Source of the DNA: Candidatus Neomicrothrix sp. UBA7884
GTDB lineage: Bacteria; Actinomycetota; Acidimicrobiia; Acidimicrobiales; MedAcidi-G1
Assembly: GCA_002501135.1 (NCBI GenBank)
Contig: DLRQ01000085.1
Coordinates: forward strand, 1 to 14,460
Reading direction: 5' to 3'
DNA length: 14,460 bases
The notes under the pieces were generated by a model that did no database searches, was not told the origin of the DNA, and worked only from the letters and a program-made list of their open reading frames with translations. Of this stretch, positions 7,778-14,387 are shown one piece after another; position 1 is the first letter of the stretch; every line of letters starts with the position of its first letter. Position numbers and translations under genes: made by a program.

Positions 7778-8347
7778 TCACACCTCGAGCAGTTCGTCCT
7801 CCTTGGCTGAGCGGGCCTGCTCGACCTGACCCTCATGGCTGTGGATCAGGTCGTCCAACTGGCTTTCGGCCCACTTGATGTCGTCTTCGGAAACGTGCCC
7901 CTCGGCCCCATAGTCCTCGAGATCCTTTCGGGCACTACGCCTCAGCCCTCGAAGGTGGTTCTTTCCTTCTTCGGCCATGGCGTTGATCATTCGTACCAGA
8001 TCTCGGCGCCGTTCTTCGGTCAGGTCGGGAAACACGAGACGGATTGTGCGCCCATCGCTGCTGGGGGTGAGACCCAGGTCGGCTGTCATGATCGACTTCT
8101 CGATGGCGGGGACGTTGGACGGATCATGTGGTGTGATCAGCAGCTGTCGCGCCTCAGGTATCGAGAAGCTGGCCAGTTCCTGCATACGCATATCGACACC
8201 GTAGGCATTTACCGTCAGGCGTTCGAAGAGCCCCGACGAGGCACGGCCGGTTCTGACGGTCGAGAACTCGCGGCGCGTATGGGCTACCGCATCGGCCATC
8301 TTCTCGGTGGCCCCCTCGAGGACCATCATGATCATCTCGTCGCTCAC
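7778..8347 (-). CDS. frr: Ribosome recycling factor
   Basis: RRF works with EF-G to split the post-termination ribosome. The 189-residue length is typical (about 185). Characteristic segments are FSTVRTGRASSGLFERLTV in the first helix/loop region, the beta domain with LLITPHDPSNVPAIEKSI, and PDLTEERRRDLVRMINAMAE with the long C-terminal helices. The GTG start at 8347 has a GGGAG ribosome-binding site a few bases upstream. It sits 13 bp after pyrH, as in many bacteria with the rpsB-tsf-pyrH-frr order. Confidence 0.98.
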   Translation of the reverse strand: MSDEMIMMVLEGATEKMADAVAHTRREFSTVRTGRASSGLFERLTVNAYGVDMRMQELASFSIPEARQLLITPHDPSNVPAIEKSIMTADLGLTPSSDGRTIRLVFPDLTEERRRDLVRMINAMAEEGKNHLRGLRRSARKDLEDYGAEGHVSEDDIKWAESQLDDLIHSHEGQVEQARSAKEDELLEV

Positions 8348-8360
8348 GGAACTCCCTCTT

Positions 8361-9113
8361 TCAGGAGACCAGCGTACCGACGGGCTCCCCAGCGAGGATG
8401 GACCGGACGTTTCCGATCTTCATCAGGTCGAACATCACGATCGGCATGTTGTTGTCCATGCACAGCGTGATCGCCGTGGCGTCCATGGCCTTGAGGCCCT
8501 TCTGGATGACATCGAGGTAGCTGACCTCGTCAAGGAGGGTGGCAGAGGGGTCGAGGAGCGGATCAGCCGTGTAGATCCCGTCGGTTCCTGAATGGGTCCC
8601 CTTGAGTACCGCTCCGGCCTCCATCTCGACGGCCCGAAGCGCCGCTGCGGTGTCGGTCGTGAAGAACGGGTTACCTGTGCCACCGGCAAAGATGACTACC
8701 CGGCCCTTCTCGAGGTGCCTGACCGCCCGTCGCCGAATGTACGGCTCCGCGATCTGAGCCATGTGGACTGCGGTCTGGACCCGTGTCGGCTGGCCCAACT
8801 GCTCAAGAGTGTCCTGGAGGGCGAGTGCGTTGATGGATGTGGCGAGCATGCCCATGTAGTCAGCCTGGGCACGGTCCATTCCGACGCCGGCACCCGACAT
8901 TCCCCGCCAGATGTTTCCTCCGCCAACCACGATGGCCAGATCGACGTTGAACTCGGCGCGGACGGAAACGATCTCCGCTGCAATCTGACCAACTATCTCG
9001 CCGTCAATTCCGAATCCCTCTGACCCGGCGAAGGCCTCGCCGGAGACCTTCAGGATCACGCGGTCCCAGTGGGCGGGGGTCTTGCCGCCAGGTGTGTCGG
9101 TCCCGGAGCCCAT
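8361..9113 (-). CDS. pyrH: Uridylate kinase (UMP kinase)
   Basis: PyrH phosphorylates UMP to UDP with ATP in pyrimidine nucleotide synthesis; it belongs to the amino-acid kinase fold. The 250-residue protein shows LKVSGEAF (21-28), VVGGGNIWRG (62-71), DRAQADYMGMLAT (80-92), the acceptor/ATP site segment TGNPFFTTDTAAALRA (146-161) and DGIYTADP (178-185). The ATG follows the tsf stop by 3 bp, with a G-rich ribosome-binding sequence inside the tsf 3' end. Residues 1-15 are an unconserved extension. Confidence 0.98.
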   Translation of the reverse strand: MGSGTDTPGGKTPAHWDRVILKVSGEAFAGSEGFGIDGEIVGQIAAEIVSVRAEFNVDLAIVVGGGNIWRGMSGAGVGMDRAQADYMGMLATSINALALQDTLEQLGQPTRVQTAVHMAQIAEPYIRRRAVRHLEKGRVVIFAGGTGNPFFTTDTAAALRAVEMEAGAVLKGTHSGTDGIYTADPLLDPSATLLDEVSYLDVIQKGLKAMDATAITLCMDNNMPIVMFDLMKIGNVRSILAGEPVGTLVS

Positions 9114-9116
9114 GGC

Positions 9117-9908
9117 TCAGGCCCCCAGGTACGCCTGGGCGAAACCGATGATCGTGCCGCCGTTCAGTGAGTCGGCAACCTTTTCCTTGTCGCCGTGGAG
9201 ACCCTGTTCCAGGAGGACCATCTCGCGGAACCACCCGGTCAGGCGGCCCTCGACGATCTTGTCCCATGCCTGTTCCGGCTTTCCCTCGGCCTTGGTGATC
9301 TCGAGAAGGGCATCCCTTTCGGTTGCGACGCGGTCAGGATCAACATCGTCGCGGTTGAGCACCGAGGGCTTTGCAAACGCAATGTGCAGGGCCACCTGAT
9401 GAAGGGTCTCCTGGTCGACTCCCTGACCTTCGACGATCACGCCGTTTACACCGCGCCCATCCTGAAGGTGGAGGTAGGTGTCGAGGGTGGCATCGCCAGA
9501 TGCCTCAACGAGGCGAACCTCGCCCAACTCCACGTTCTCCTTGACCGCCAGGCGGAGGTCGTCGAGCGCAGGGGCAAGGGACTCAACTGCTGATTCTCCG
9601 CCTGCAAGCACCGCCTGGGCCATCTCGTTGGCAAGGGACAAGAACCCCTCGGACTTGGCCGAGAAGTCTGTCTCGCACTTGAGGTGGACAAGCGCCGCCC
9701 GACCGCCTCCGGTGGCGATGCTGACCGCTCCCTCGACGTTCTGGCGGTCAGATCGGGTCGCGGCCTTTGCGAGGCCCTTCTCGCGCAGCAACTGGGTGGC
9801 TGCATCGAAGTCTCCATCGACCTCGACGAGCGCCCTCTTTGCGTCCATCATCCCGGCACCCGTTGCATCGCGCAGAGCCTTGACGTCTACGGCGGAGATA
9901 CCGGTCAT
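9117..9908 (-). CDS. tsf: Elongation factor Ts
   Basis: EF-Ts exchanges GDP for GTP on EF-Tu. The 263-residue protein has the N-terminal UBA-like domain (ALRDATGAGMMDAKRAL, about 11-27), the EF-Tu-contacting KCETDF motif (77-82) with VHLK before it, and the core/C-terminal region with LHQVALHIAFAKP. The usual CETDFVARN is CETDFSAKS here, a mild variant. Its ATG overlaps the rpsB stop by 4 bp (ATGA). Confidence 0.98.
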   Translation of the reverse strand: MTGISAVDVKALRDATGAGMMDAKRALVEVDGDFDAATQLLREKGLAKAATRSDRQNVEGAVSIATGGGRAALVHLKCETDFSAKSEGFLSLANEMAQAVLAGGESAVESLAPALDDLRLAVKENVELGEVRLVEASGDATLDTYLHLQDGRGVNGVIVEGQGVDQETLHQVALHIAFAKPSVLNRDDVDPDRVATERDALLEITKAEGKPEQAWDKIVEGRLTGWFREMVLLEQGLHGDKEKVADSLNGGTIIGFAQAYLGA

Positions 9909-10837
9909 GTCGTTACCTCACCATCAGTGGCATCGTCGGGTCCGGCTACCGGCTCATCAGCTGCAGCCTCCTCAACAGACGCAGGCTCAGTCACCGGCTC
10001 ATCAGCTGCAGCCTCCTCAACAGGCGCAGGCTCGACCAGGCGCGCCTCGCGGTCGGCGGCAGCGGTCGCCGCCTCGTCACGGGCCTGGGACTGCTCGGCG
10101 GCCTTGTCCTCGGCTCGCAACGACGGTCCCTCGTCGCCGCCCTGGCGGGAGTTGAAGATGAAGCGTCCCTCCTCGACCGCATCGGCGACGATGCGGCACA
10201 GCAGGCTCCCTGACCGGATGGCATCGTCGTTACCCGGAATCAGGTATTGGATCTCATCGGGGTTGCAATCGGTATCGACCACGGCAATCACCGGGATCCC
10301 AAGCTTGTTGGCCTCGGTAACGGCAATGTGCTCCTTAACCGTGTCGAGGACGAAGATGGCGTCTGGAAGCGACTCCATCTCCTGGATGCCACCCAGGTTC
10401 CTCTGGAGCTTCTCGAGCTCACGTGATATGAGCAGGGCCTCTTTCTTGGGCATGGCCTCGAACTCGCCGGAGTCGCGCATGCGCTGGTACTCCTGCATCT
10501 TGCCGACACGCTTGGAGATCGTCTGGAAGTTGGTGAGCATGCCGCCCAGCCAGCGCTGGTTCACGTAGGGCATGCCGCACTTCTCGGCAAAGGACTGAAT
10601 GGGATCCTGCGCCTGGCGCTTGGTTCCAACGAACAGCACACGACCGTTGTCGGCCACGAGGTCACGGGTGAACTTGTATGCGGTTTCGATCCGCTCAAGG
10701 GTCTGCTGGAGGTCAATAATGTAGATACCCGACCGCTCGCCGTGGATGAACCTCTGCATCCTCGGGTCCCAGCGGCGGGTCTGATGTCCGAAGTGGACAC
10801 CCGCTTCCAGCAGTTGCTTCATGGTCACGACGGCCAT
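9905..10837 (-). CDS. rpsB: 30S ribosomal protein S2
   Basis: S2 binds the small subunit near h26 and S1. The 310-residue product starts MAVVTMKQLLEAGVHFGHQ, a canonical S2 start, followed by GERSGIYIIDLQQT, VLFVGTKRQAQ, YVNQRWLGGMLTNF and IPVIAVVDTDCNPDEIQYLIPGND. The S2 fold ends near residue 235; the rest is an Ala/Glu-rich tail with an internal duplication. The start at 10837 is set by homology and by AAGGAG 8 nt upstream; a 31-codon-longer open frame exists but has no S2 similarity. It is the first gene of the long rpsB-to-ispG unit, with a 175-bp leader region before it. Confidence 0.98.
   Translation of the reverse strand: MAVVTMKQLLEAGVHFGHQTRRWDPRMQRFIHGERSGIYIIDLQQTLERIETAYKFTRDLVADNGRVLFVGTKRQAQDPIQSFAEKCGMPYVNQRWLGGMLTNFQTISKRVGKMQEYQRMRDSGEFEAMPKKEALLISRELEKLQRNLGGIQEMESLPDAIFVLDTVKEHIAVTEANKLGIPVIAVVDTDCNPDEIQYLIPGNDDAIRSGSLLCRIVADAVEEGRFIFNSRQGGDEGPSLRAEDKAAEQSQARDEAATAAADREARLVEPAPVEEAAADEPVTEPASVEEAAADEPVAGPDDATDGEVTT
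9948..10037. repeat. Direct 45-bp duplication in the rpsB 3' end
   Basis: Two tandem 45-bp copies (9948-9992 and 9993-10037) that differ at about four positions. They encode two copies of a 15-residue segment around VEEAAADEPV in the acidic S2 tail. High nucleotide identity suggests a recent in-frame duplication. Confidence 0.85.
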
Positions 10838-10937
10838 GTCGTGGTCTCCTTCCCATCGGTTCTTCTCGTCCCCGCCCTGCGCCCGTAGGCGACCGTGGGT
10901 GGGTGGGGATGAATCTCTCGTGGACGACACACGGTGT

Positions 10938-10996
10938 GCCTGTCCGGGGGTGGAGTGTACCGGCGGTCAACCGGGCTCCGACCCCCGGGGACAGGC
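10938..10996. repeat. Long imperfect inverted repeat upstream of rpsB
   Basis: The left arm 10938-10950 and right arm 10982-10996 pair as 8 bp (GCCTGTCC with GGACAGGC) plus 5 bp (GGGGG with CCCCC), with a 2-nt GG bulge. The 31-nt centre can pair further (GGAG at 10952-10955 with CTCC at 10976-10979). It lies between the comM remnant and rpsB, about 100 bp before the rpsB start. There is no T-run after it on the minus strand, so it is not a classical terminator. A -10-like TACACT (10959-10954, minus) lies inside the loop. It could be an rpsB leader or operator structure or a decayed terminator. Confidence 0.6.
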
Positions 10997-11012
10997 CACC
11001 GGGGTCGCCAAC

Positions 11013-11426
11013 TCAGCCAGCAAGAAGGCCATCGACCGGCCCGGCGACCGACACCATGTCGTGGGCTCCGGCAACGGGCCTGATCGACCCGTCGAGCCCC
11101 AGTTCGCCGAGAAATGCCAGACCGTAGACGGCCTCTGGTTCGAGTTCGCCACAGGCCACGAGGAGGCCGACCGCCATTGCCAGGTCCAGGACGGCTCCGG
11201 CCTTGAGAACTCCGGTGGTGCCAGGTTGACGGTTATCCGCTGTGACGGCCACGTGAGGCCGCTCGACACAAGCGCTGCACGCACCCGGTCGCGGGCCTCT
11301 CTGCACGAAGCGTCGGGTAGGCCCACTACTCCGAAGGCCGGCAGCCCGTTGGCTACATGGACCTCCAAGGGGGACCGGATGGCCGCCGACACCGAGAAGG
11401 GTGGCCGAGTTGATGCTTTCGAGCAC
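11013..11426 (-). pseudogene. comM: comM (YifB family) remnant, frameshifted and truncated
   Basis: ComM is a hexameric AAA+ (magnesium-chelatase-like) helicase of about 500 residues used in natural transformation. Only the N-terminal domain is left, split over two reading frames. From a GTG at 11426 the frame reads MLESINSATLLGVGGHPV. Similarity then moves to another frame (LEVHVANGLPAFGVVGLPD, RDRVRAALVSSGLTWPS, ITVNLAP) and returns to the first for GVLKAGAVLDLAMAVGLL and LAFLGELGLDGSIRPVAGA. The switch points are near a run of five G at 11369-11373 (one extra base) and near 11216-11221 (one base missing). The frame stops at 11015-11013, and the whole ATPase domain is absent. A ribosome-binding site is still present. 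Sequencing errors could explain the shifts but not the truncation. Confidence 0.85.
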
Positions 11427-11428
11427 TG

Positions 11429-11457
11429 CTCCTCCCGAACTGAGACTGCGGGAGGAG
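11429..11457 (-). promoter_or_regulatory. Hairpin covering the ribosome-binding site of the comM remnant
   Basis: CTCCTCCCG at 11429-11437 and CGGGAGGAG at 11449-11457 are a perfect 9-bp inverted repeat with an 11-nt loop. On the minus-strand transcript the 3' arm is the GGGAGGAG ribosome-binding site 2 nt before the GTG at 11426, so the fold would hide it. It lacks a T-run, which argues against a terminator. Confidence 0.55.
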
Positions 11458-11529
11458 TCGTTGATCGCCGACTCCGAGCGGCTGGGGTCGACTCCACGGC
11501 CGCCGCGCGAAGTTCACGACGGCACGGGC

Positions 11530-11535
11530 GATACT
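11530..11535 (+). promoter_or_regulatory. Candidate -10 box for a leaderless small gene
   Basis: GATACT ends 6 bp before the ATG at 11542 and no Shine-Dalgarno sequence precedes that ATG. This spacing puts the transcription start at or next to the A of the ATG, the pattern of leaderless actinobacterial mRNAs. No convincing -35 box is visible. Confidence 0.4.
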
Positions 11536-11541
11536 TGGACC

Positions 11542-11652
11542 ATGGGACTCAGCCCGAAGCGCTACAGACAGAGCAAACCCAGCGATCTCGTCTACGTCGG
11601 CTCGGTGGTTGTGGTGGCAGTCATCCTCGTGGCATGGGCCCTGTTCGGATGA
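11542..11652 (+). CDS. Small single-pass membrane protein, 36 aa
   Basis: A 36-residue peptide with a polar, basic N-terminus (MGLSPKRYRQSKPSD) followed by one hydrophobic helix (about 17-35, LVYVGSVVVVAVILVAWALF). That layout suggests a membrane-anchored peptide with its N-terminus inside by the positive-inside rule. The frame is open further upstream, but the upstream part looks non-coding and the ATG at 11542 sits right after a -10-like box. It is on the plus strand, divergent from the comM remnant and followed 43 bp later by the 64-residue protein. I do not recognise a named function; short proteins of this shape are common in actinobacterial genomes. Confidence 0.7.
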   Translation: MGLSPKRYRQSKPSDLVYVGSVVVVAVILVAWALFG

Positions 11653-11695
11653 AGCCGGGTCGACGGGTCTGTCTCTTGTCGATGGAAGTCTGACA

Positions 11696-11890
11696 ATGGA
11701 GGATCCCGGCATTCTCGGCGAACTTGAGGTCAGGTTCATCCAGCCGTACCAGGCCACCAAGACCTACACGTGTCCGGGCTGCAACCGCGAGATTCCACCG
11801 GGCCTGGGCCACATGGTGGTGGTCCCCGTCGAGGCACCCGATCTGCGGCGCCACTGGCACCGCGGCTGCTGGATGGGAAGGCGCACCTGA
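11696..11890 (+). CDS. Small Cys/His protein with zinc-ribbon-like motifs, 64 aa
   Basis: A 64-residue protein with VRFIQPYQATKTYTCPGCN, then EIPPGLGHMVVVPVEAPD and RRHWHRGCW. The CPGC pair and the later His/Cys cluster (WHRGCW) could bind one zinc ion. It looks like a conserved actinobacterial small-protein family that databases often label, without experimental support, as an ATP/GTP-binding protein; this is from memory. The ATG at 11696 has only a weak GGAAG before it. The TGA at 11888-11890 lies 39 bp from the end of yraN, which converges on it. The function is unknown. Confidence 0.8.
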   Translation: MEDPGILGELEVRFIQPYQATKTYTCPGCNREIPPGLGHMVVVPVEAPDLRRHWHRGCWMGRRT

Positions 11891-11929
11891 CACGACGGCC
11901 ATCATTCGTTGCTGGACTCCCGGTGGGCG

Positions 11930-12310
11930 TCAGAAGGCATCCTCGAGCCGGTCGACCCGACCGGACAGCACAGCGACAACGTCGAATCGCACTGCACCGC
12001 GGTACCCGCCACCCGTCATCCACTCGACGGCGGCACGCCGCAGACGACCCTGACGCCTGTGGTCGACGGCCTCGGCGGGGTGACCGAACACCTCGGAACT
12101 CCGGGTCTTGACCTCGCAGAAGACAACTGTCCCCCGGTGTTCCAGGATCAGGTCGATCTCGCCCGACCGGCAGCGCCAGTTTCGCTCCAACACCCGGTAG
12201 CCGTCTCTGCGGTAATGGCGTTCTGCGAGACGTTCACCCCATCGCCCCAGGGCCAGATGCCGTCCATCACCAGATGGAGTAGCCGAGCCGTCGTCTGAGG
12301 TCATCGCCAT
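11930..12310 (-). CDS. yraN: YraN family (UPF0102) nuclease-like protein
   Basis: A 126-residue protein of the UPF0102/YraN family, predicted to have a restriction-endonuclease-like fold. Family features are LGRWGERLAERHYRRDGYRVLERNWR, the GEIDLI segment and VVFCEVKTRS. The Asp of GEIDLI and the Glu and Lys of CEVK would form the PD-(D/E)xK-like site. Its biochemical role is unproven; it is commonly found next to comM and rnhB, and here it lies just before the comM remnant. The ATG at 12310 lacks a Shine-Dalgarno sequence but follows a -10-like TAGCGT, so it may be leaderless. A second ATG two codons later is possible. It is separated from comM by two plus-strand genes, so the usual yraN-comM coupling is lost. 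Confidence 0.93.
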   Translation of the reverse strand: MAMTSDDGSATPSGDGRHLALGRWGERLAERHYRRDGYRVLERNWRCRSGEIDLILEHRGTVVFCEVKTRSSEVFGHPAEAVDHRRQGRLRRAAVEWMTGGGYRGAVRFDVVAVLSGRVDRLEDAF

Positions 12311-12317
12311 GGAGGCG

Positions 12318-12323
12318 ACGCTA
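12318..12323 (-). promoter_or_regulatory. Candidate -10 box for leaderless yraN
   Basis: TAGCGT reads at 12323-12318 on the minus strand and ends 7 nt before the yraN ATG. No ribosome-binding site lies before that ATG, in line with leaderless transcription. No clear -35 box is seen. Confidence 0.3.
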
Positions 12324-12362
12324 GGTGCAGGCTGTGACAGGTGTAGTGGTCGGTTGCCCAGG

Positions 12363-12382
12363 GGTGGCCGGGTCGGGCCACC
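12363..12382 (-). terminator. GC-rich hairpin after rplS, probable operon end
   Basis: A perfect 7-bp inverted repeat (GGTGGCC at 12363-12369, GGCCACC at 12376-12382) with a 6-nt loop, about 20 bp past the rplS stop. There is no T-run, so it would be a non-canonical terminator or an RNA 3'-end stabiliser. Its position at the end of the rpsP-rplS operon and before a possible yraN promoter supports the role. Confidence 0.45.
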
Positions 12383-12400
12383 AGGGGCGGGACAAGCGGG

Positions 12401-12748
12401 TCAGAAGTCCCGCTTCTCCTTCACCTTGGCCTTCTTGCCGATGCGGTCACGCAGGTAGTAGAGCTTGGCCCTGCGGACGTCTCCCCGACTCATCACCTCG
12501 ATGTGATCGATTACCGGCGAGTGGATCGGGAAGGTCCTCTCCACGCCGACGCTGAAGCTGATCTTGCGCACCGTGAAACTCTCACGGACACCGCTTCCCT
12601 GACGACGGATCACAACCCCCTCAAAGACCTGTACGCGCTGGCGGTTTCCCTCCGTAACGCGTACGTGGACCTTGAGCGCGTCGCCGGGACCGAAGTCGGG
12701 CACGTCGTCGCGGAGGTTCTGGCTGTCAACGAGATCTGTGGGCTGCAT
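12401..12748 (-). CDS. rplS: 50S ribosomal protein L19
   Basis: L19 sits at the 30S-50S interface. The 115-residue length is typical. The sequence shows FGPGDALKVHVRVTEGNR, RVQVFEGVVIRRQGSG, ESFTVRKISFSVGVERTFP, HSPVIDHIEV and RRAKLYYLRDRIGKKAKVKE, all characteristic. The start at 12748 (MQPTDLVDSQNL) is set by homology and AAGGA upstream; a 36-codon upstream extension has no L19 similarity. It lies 131 bp after trmD, a larger gap than elsewhere in this operon, with a possible extra promoter in between. Confidence 0.98.
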   Translation of the reverse strand: MQPTDLVDSQNLRDDVPDFGPGDALKVHVRVTEGNRQRVQVFEGVVIRRQGSGVRESFTVRKISFSVGVERTFPIHSPVIDHIEVMSRGDVRRAKLYYLRDRIGKKAKVKEKRDF

Positions 12749-12827
12749 GGCTCGTCCTTGAACGGTTCGTCCCGGAAGGGACTGGAATCTGGATTGACCC
12801 GGGATCAAGCACCGGGACCGGGCGACA

Positions 12828-12833
12828 AGCATA
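12828..12833 (-). promoter_or_regulatory. Possible internal promoter -10 box before rplS
   Basis: TATGCT reads at 12833-12828 on the minus strand in the 131-bp gap between trmD and rplS. The -35 region is not recognisable. A promoter here would give rplS its own transcript with a leader of about 75 nt, which contains a short CCCGG/CCGGG hairpin. This rests on one hexamer. Confidence 0.25.
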
Positions 12834-12879
12834 GGCGCCGCCGAACCTGACGCCACCGGTGATCCCCGACGTGTCCGAT

Positions 12880-13611
12880 TCAGGCATCCAGTCCGAACTC
12901 GGCCAGAAGCGCCTGCTCGTCGTCGCTGACACCGCCACGCCTGTCAATCAGGTCGGGACGAAGCGCGATGGTGCGGGCCAGCGAGGCAGCTCGGCGCCAA
13001 CGCCCAACCCGGGCATGGTCGCCTGAGCGGAGCACATCGGGGACCTCGAGGCCACGGAAGTCGGCTGGTCGGGTGAAGTGGGGGTGTTCCAAGAGGCCAG
13101 CCGAGTGCGACTCGTCGAGGGCGGACGCATCGTTGCCGAGGACACCCGGCTGCAGCCTCGCCACAGCCTCAATGACCACCAGGGCGGCCAGTTCGCCGCC
13201 CGCCAGGACATAGTCGCCAACGGAGATCTCGTCGTCACACAGGTCTGTGCTGATCCGTTCGTCGACCCCCTCGTAGCGACCACACAGGAGCGAGAAGCCG
13301 TCGAGGGCGGCAAGTTCGGTCGCAACCCCCTGGTCGAACCGCCGGCCACCCGGCCCGAGCAGTATCAACGGCCGAACCGGAGACACGGTCTCGACCGCGG
13401 CAAACACCGGCTCGGGCATCAACACCATGCCGGCGCCGCCTCCGAACGGGCTGTCGTCGACGGTGCGATGCACATCGACGGTGGCAAGGCGAAGGTCGTG
13501 GCAGTGGACCTCAAGGTTCCCGGCCCCGATCGCCCGACCCAGGATGCTCCGACCGACGTAGTCGTCGATCATCTCCGGGAACAGGGTGAACACCTCGGTG
13601 CGCAAGGTCAC
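12880..13611 (-). CDS. trmD: tRNA (guanine-N1-)-methyltransferase TrmD
   Basis: TrmD uses S-adenosylmethionine to make m1G37 in tRNAs, preventing +1 frameshifting. The 243-residue protein has the SPOUT trefoil-knot motifs: TLFPEMIDDYVGRSILGRA at the start, DDSPFGGGAGMVLMPEPV (52-69), LLGPGGRRFDQ, LLCGRYEGVDERI (108-120) and ISVGDYVLAGGELAALVV (129-146), with the HPHFTRP segment later. The catalytic Asp sits in the HSAGLLEHPHFTRP neighbourhood or its equivalent; I did not assign it exactly. The GTG at 13611 overlaps the rimM stop (GTGA). A TTG two codons later is an alternative start. Confidence 0.98.
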   Translation of the reverse strand: MTLRTEVFTLFPEMIDDYVGRSILGRAIGAGNLEVHCHDLRLATVDVHRTVDDSPFGGGAGMVLMPEPVFAAVETVSPVRPLILLGPGGRRFDQGVATELAALDGFSLLCGRYEGVDERISTDLCDDEISVGDYVLAGGELAALVVIEAVARLQPGVLGNDASALDESHSAGLLEHPHFTRPADFRGLEVPDVLRSGDHARVGRWRRAASLARTIALRPDLIDRRGGVSDDEQALLAEFGLDA

Positions 13612-14114
13612 ACCCCGCTGTCGTCCAGCAGGCCGACGGGAACCTCCACCCGGATCTCTGCGCCGGGTATGTGACCTACCACGAACACTGCTGGAACCAG
13701 GCGGCCGTCCTCAAGTTCCAGAAGGTCGCTGGCGGGGTTGTCGACGACAGACCGTACGACTCCGTGGTCGGTCCCGTGCTGGTCGATGACCCTGGCACCT
13801 ATCAACTGGTGCGCCCAGAGGGTTCCGTCGTCGGGTTCATCGATCGGCTCGGCGGTGAGCACCACGCCCCGCCAGTGCTCAGCTGAATCAGAGTCGGGCA
13901 CCTCGTCGAAGCGGACGAGAAACCTGTGCTGGTGGGGTCGGCTGGTGCGGACCGTCAGAGGCCCACGTTCGGTGGAGAGGCGGGACCCCGGTGCAAGGCG
14001 CTCGGGTCGTGTGCTCAGCAGGGTCACAACGACCTCGCCGTTGAGACCGTGGGGTCGGTCGATGCGACCGACCTCGAGCATGACCGGATCAGCGGCATCC
14101 GGTCTGTTTGACAT
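13608..14114 (-). CDS. rimM: Ribosome maturation factor RimM
   Basis: RimM assists maturation of the 30S head and binds S19. The 168-residue product has the N-terminal RimM domain with LEVGRIDRPHGLNGEVVV (about 13-30) and FLVRFDEVPDSDSAEHWRG, and a C-terminal PRC-barrel with LWAHQLIGARVID and DLLELEDGRLVPAVFV. Length and order are typical. It lies 22 bp after khpA and overlaps trmD by 4 bp. Confidence 0.97.
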   Translation of the reverse strand: MSNRPDAADPVMLEVGRIDRPHGLNGEVVVTLLSTRPERLAPGSRLSTERGPLTVRTSRPHQHRFLVRFDEVPDSDSAEHWRGVVLTAEPIDEPDDGTLWAHQLIGARVIDQHGTDHGVVRSVVDNPASDLLELEDGRLVPAVFVVGHIPGAEIRVEVPVGLLDDSGV

Positions 14115-14136
14115 GGTCCGGTGTGACCGGTCCCGG

Positions 14137-14385
14137 TCAGTCGACGAAGTCGACGTCTATCTCAGCGTCGTCGCGGACGGCCGCAGCCCGCACGATGGTG
14201 CGGATGGCGTTGGCCACGCGGCCACGCTTTCCGATTACACGACCCATGTCTCCGTCACCGACGGTCACGGAGAACACGCAACGTGAGTCGCCTGAACTTG
14301 AGATGCTCACGGCGTCGGGGTCCTCGACTATGGACCTGATCAGGAACTCAAGAACATCTTCTGCGATGGGGGCTTCGACGGACAT
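14137..14385 (-). CDS. khpA: KH-domain RNA-binding protein KhpA
   Basis: A short (82 aa) single KH-domain protein of the KhpA/YlqC family, found between rpsP and rimM in many Gram-positive bacteria. It forms a complex with KhpB in streptococci and affects division and small-RNA biology there. The KH GxxG loop is visible in MGRVIGKRGRVANAIRTIV (about 47-65). The ATG at 14385 has GAGGAGG a few bases upstream, within the 3' end of the preceding gene. The genomic place supports the call. Confidence 0.96.
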   Translation of the reverse strand: MSVEAPIAEDVLEFLIRSIVEDPDAVSISSSGDSRCVFSVTVGDGDMGRVIGKRGRVANAIRTIVRAAAVRDDAEIDVDFVD

Positions 14386-14387
14386 GG

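Noticed and set aside
10838..10930. 31-codon upstream extension of rpsB
   Set aside because: The extension has no S2 similarity and covers the ribosome-binding site AAGGAG of the canonical start at 10837.
10954..10975. TTGACC and TACACT boxes upstream of rpsB as a promoter
   Set aside because: The two hexamers are only 5 bp apart, so they cannot form a standard -35/-10 pair; TACACT alone is too weak to list.
11369..11373. Programmed frameshifting at the G run in comM
   Set aside because: A second opposite shift is needed 150 bp later and the ATPase domain is missing anyway, so decay or base error is simpler.
12749..12856. 36-codon upstream extension of rplS
   Set aside because: L19 proteins begin near MQPTDLVDSQNL, and the extension covers the ribosome-binding site and the intergenic gap.
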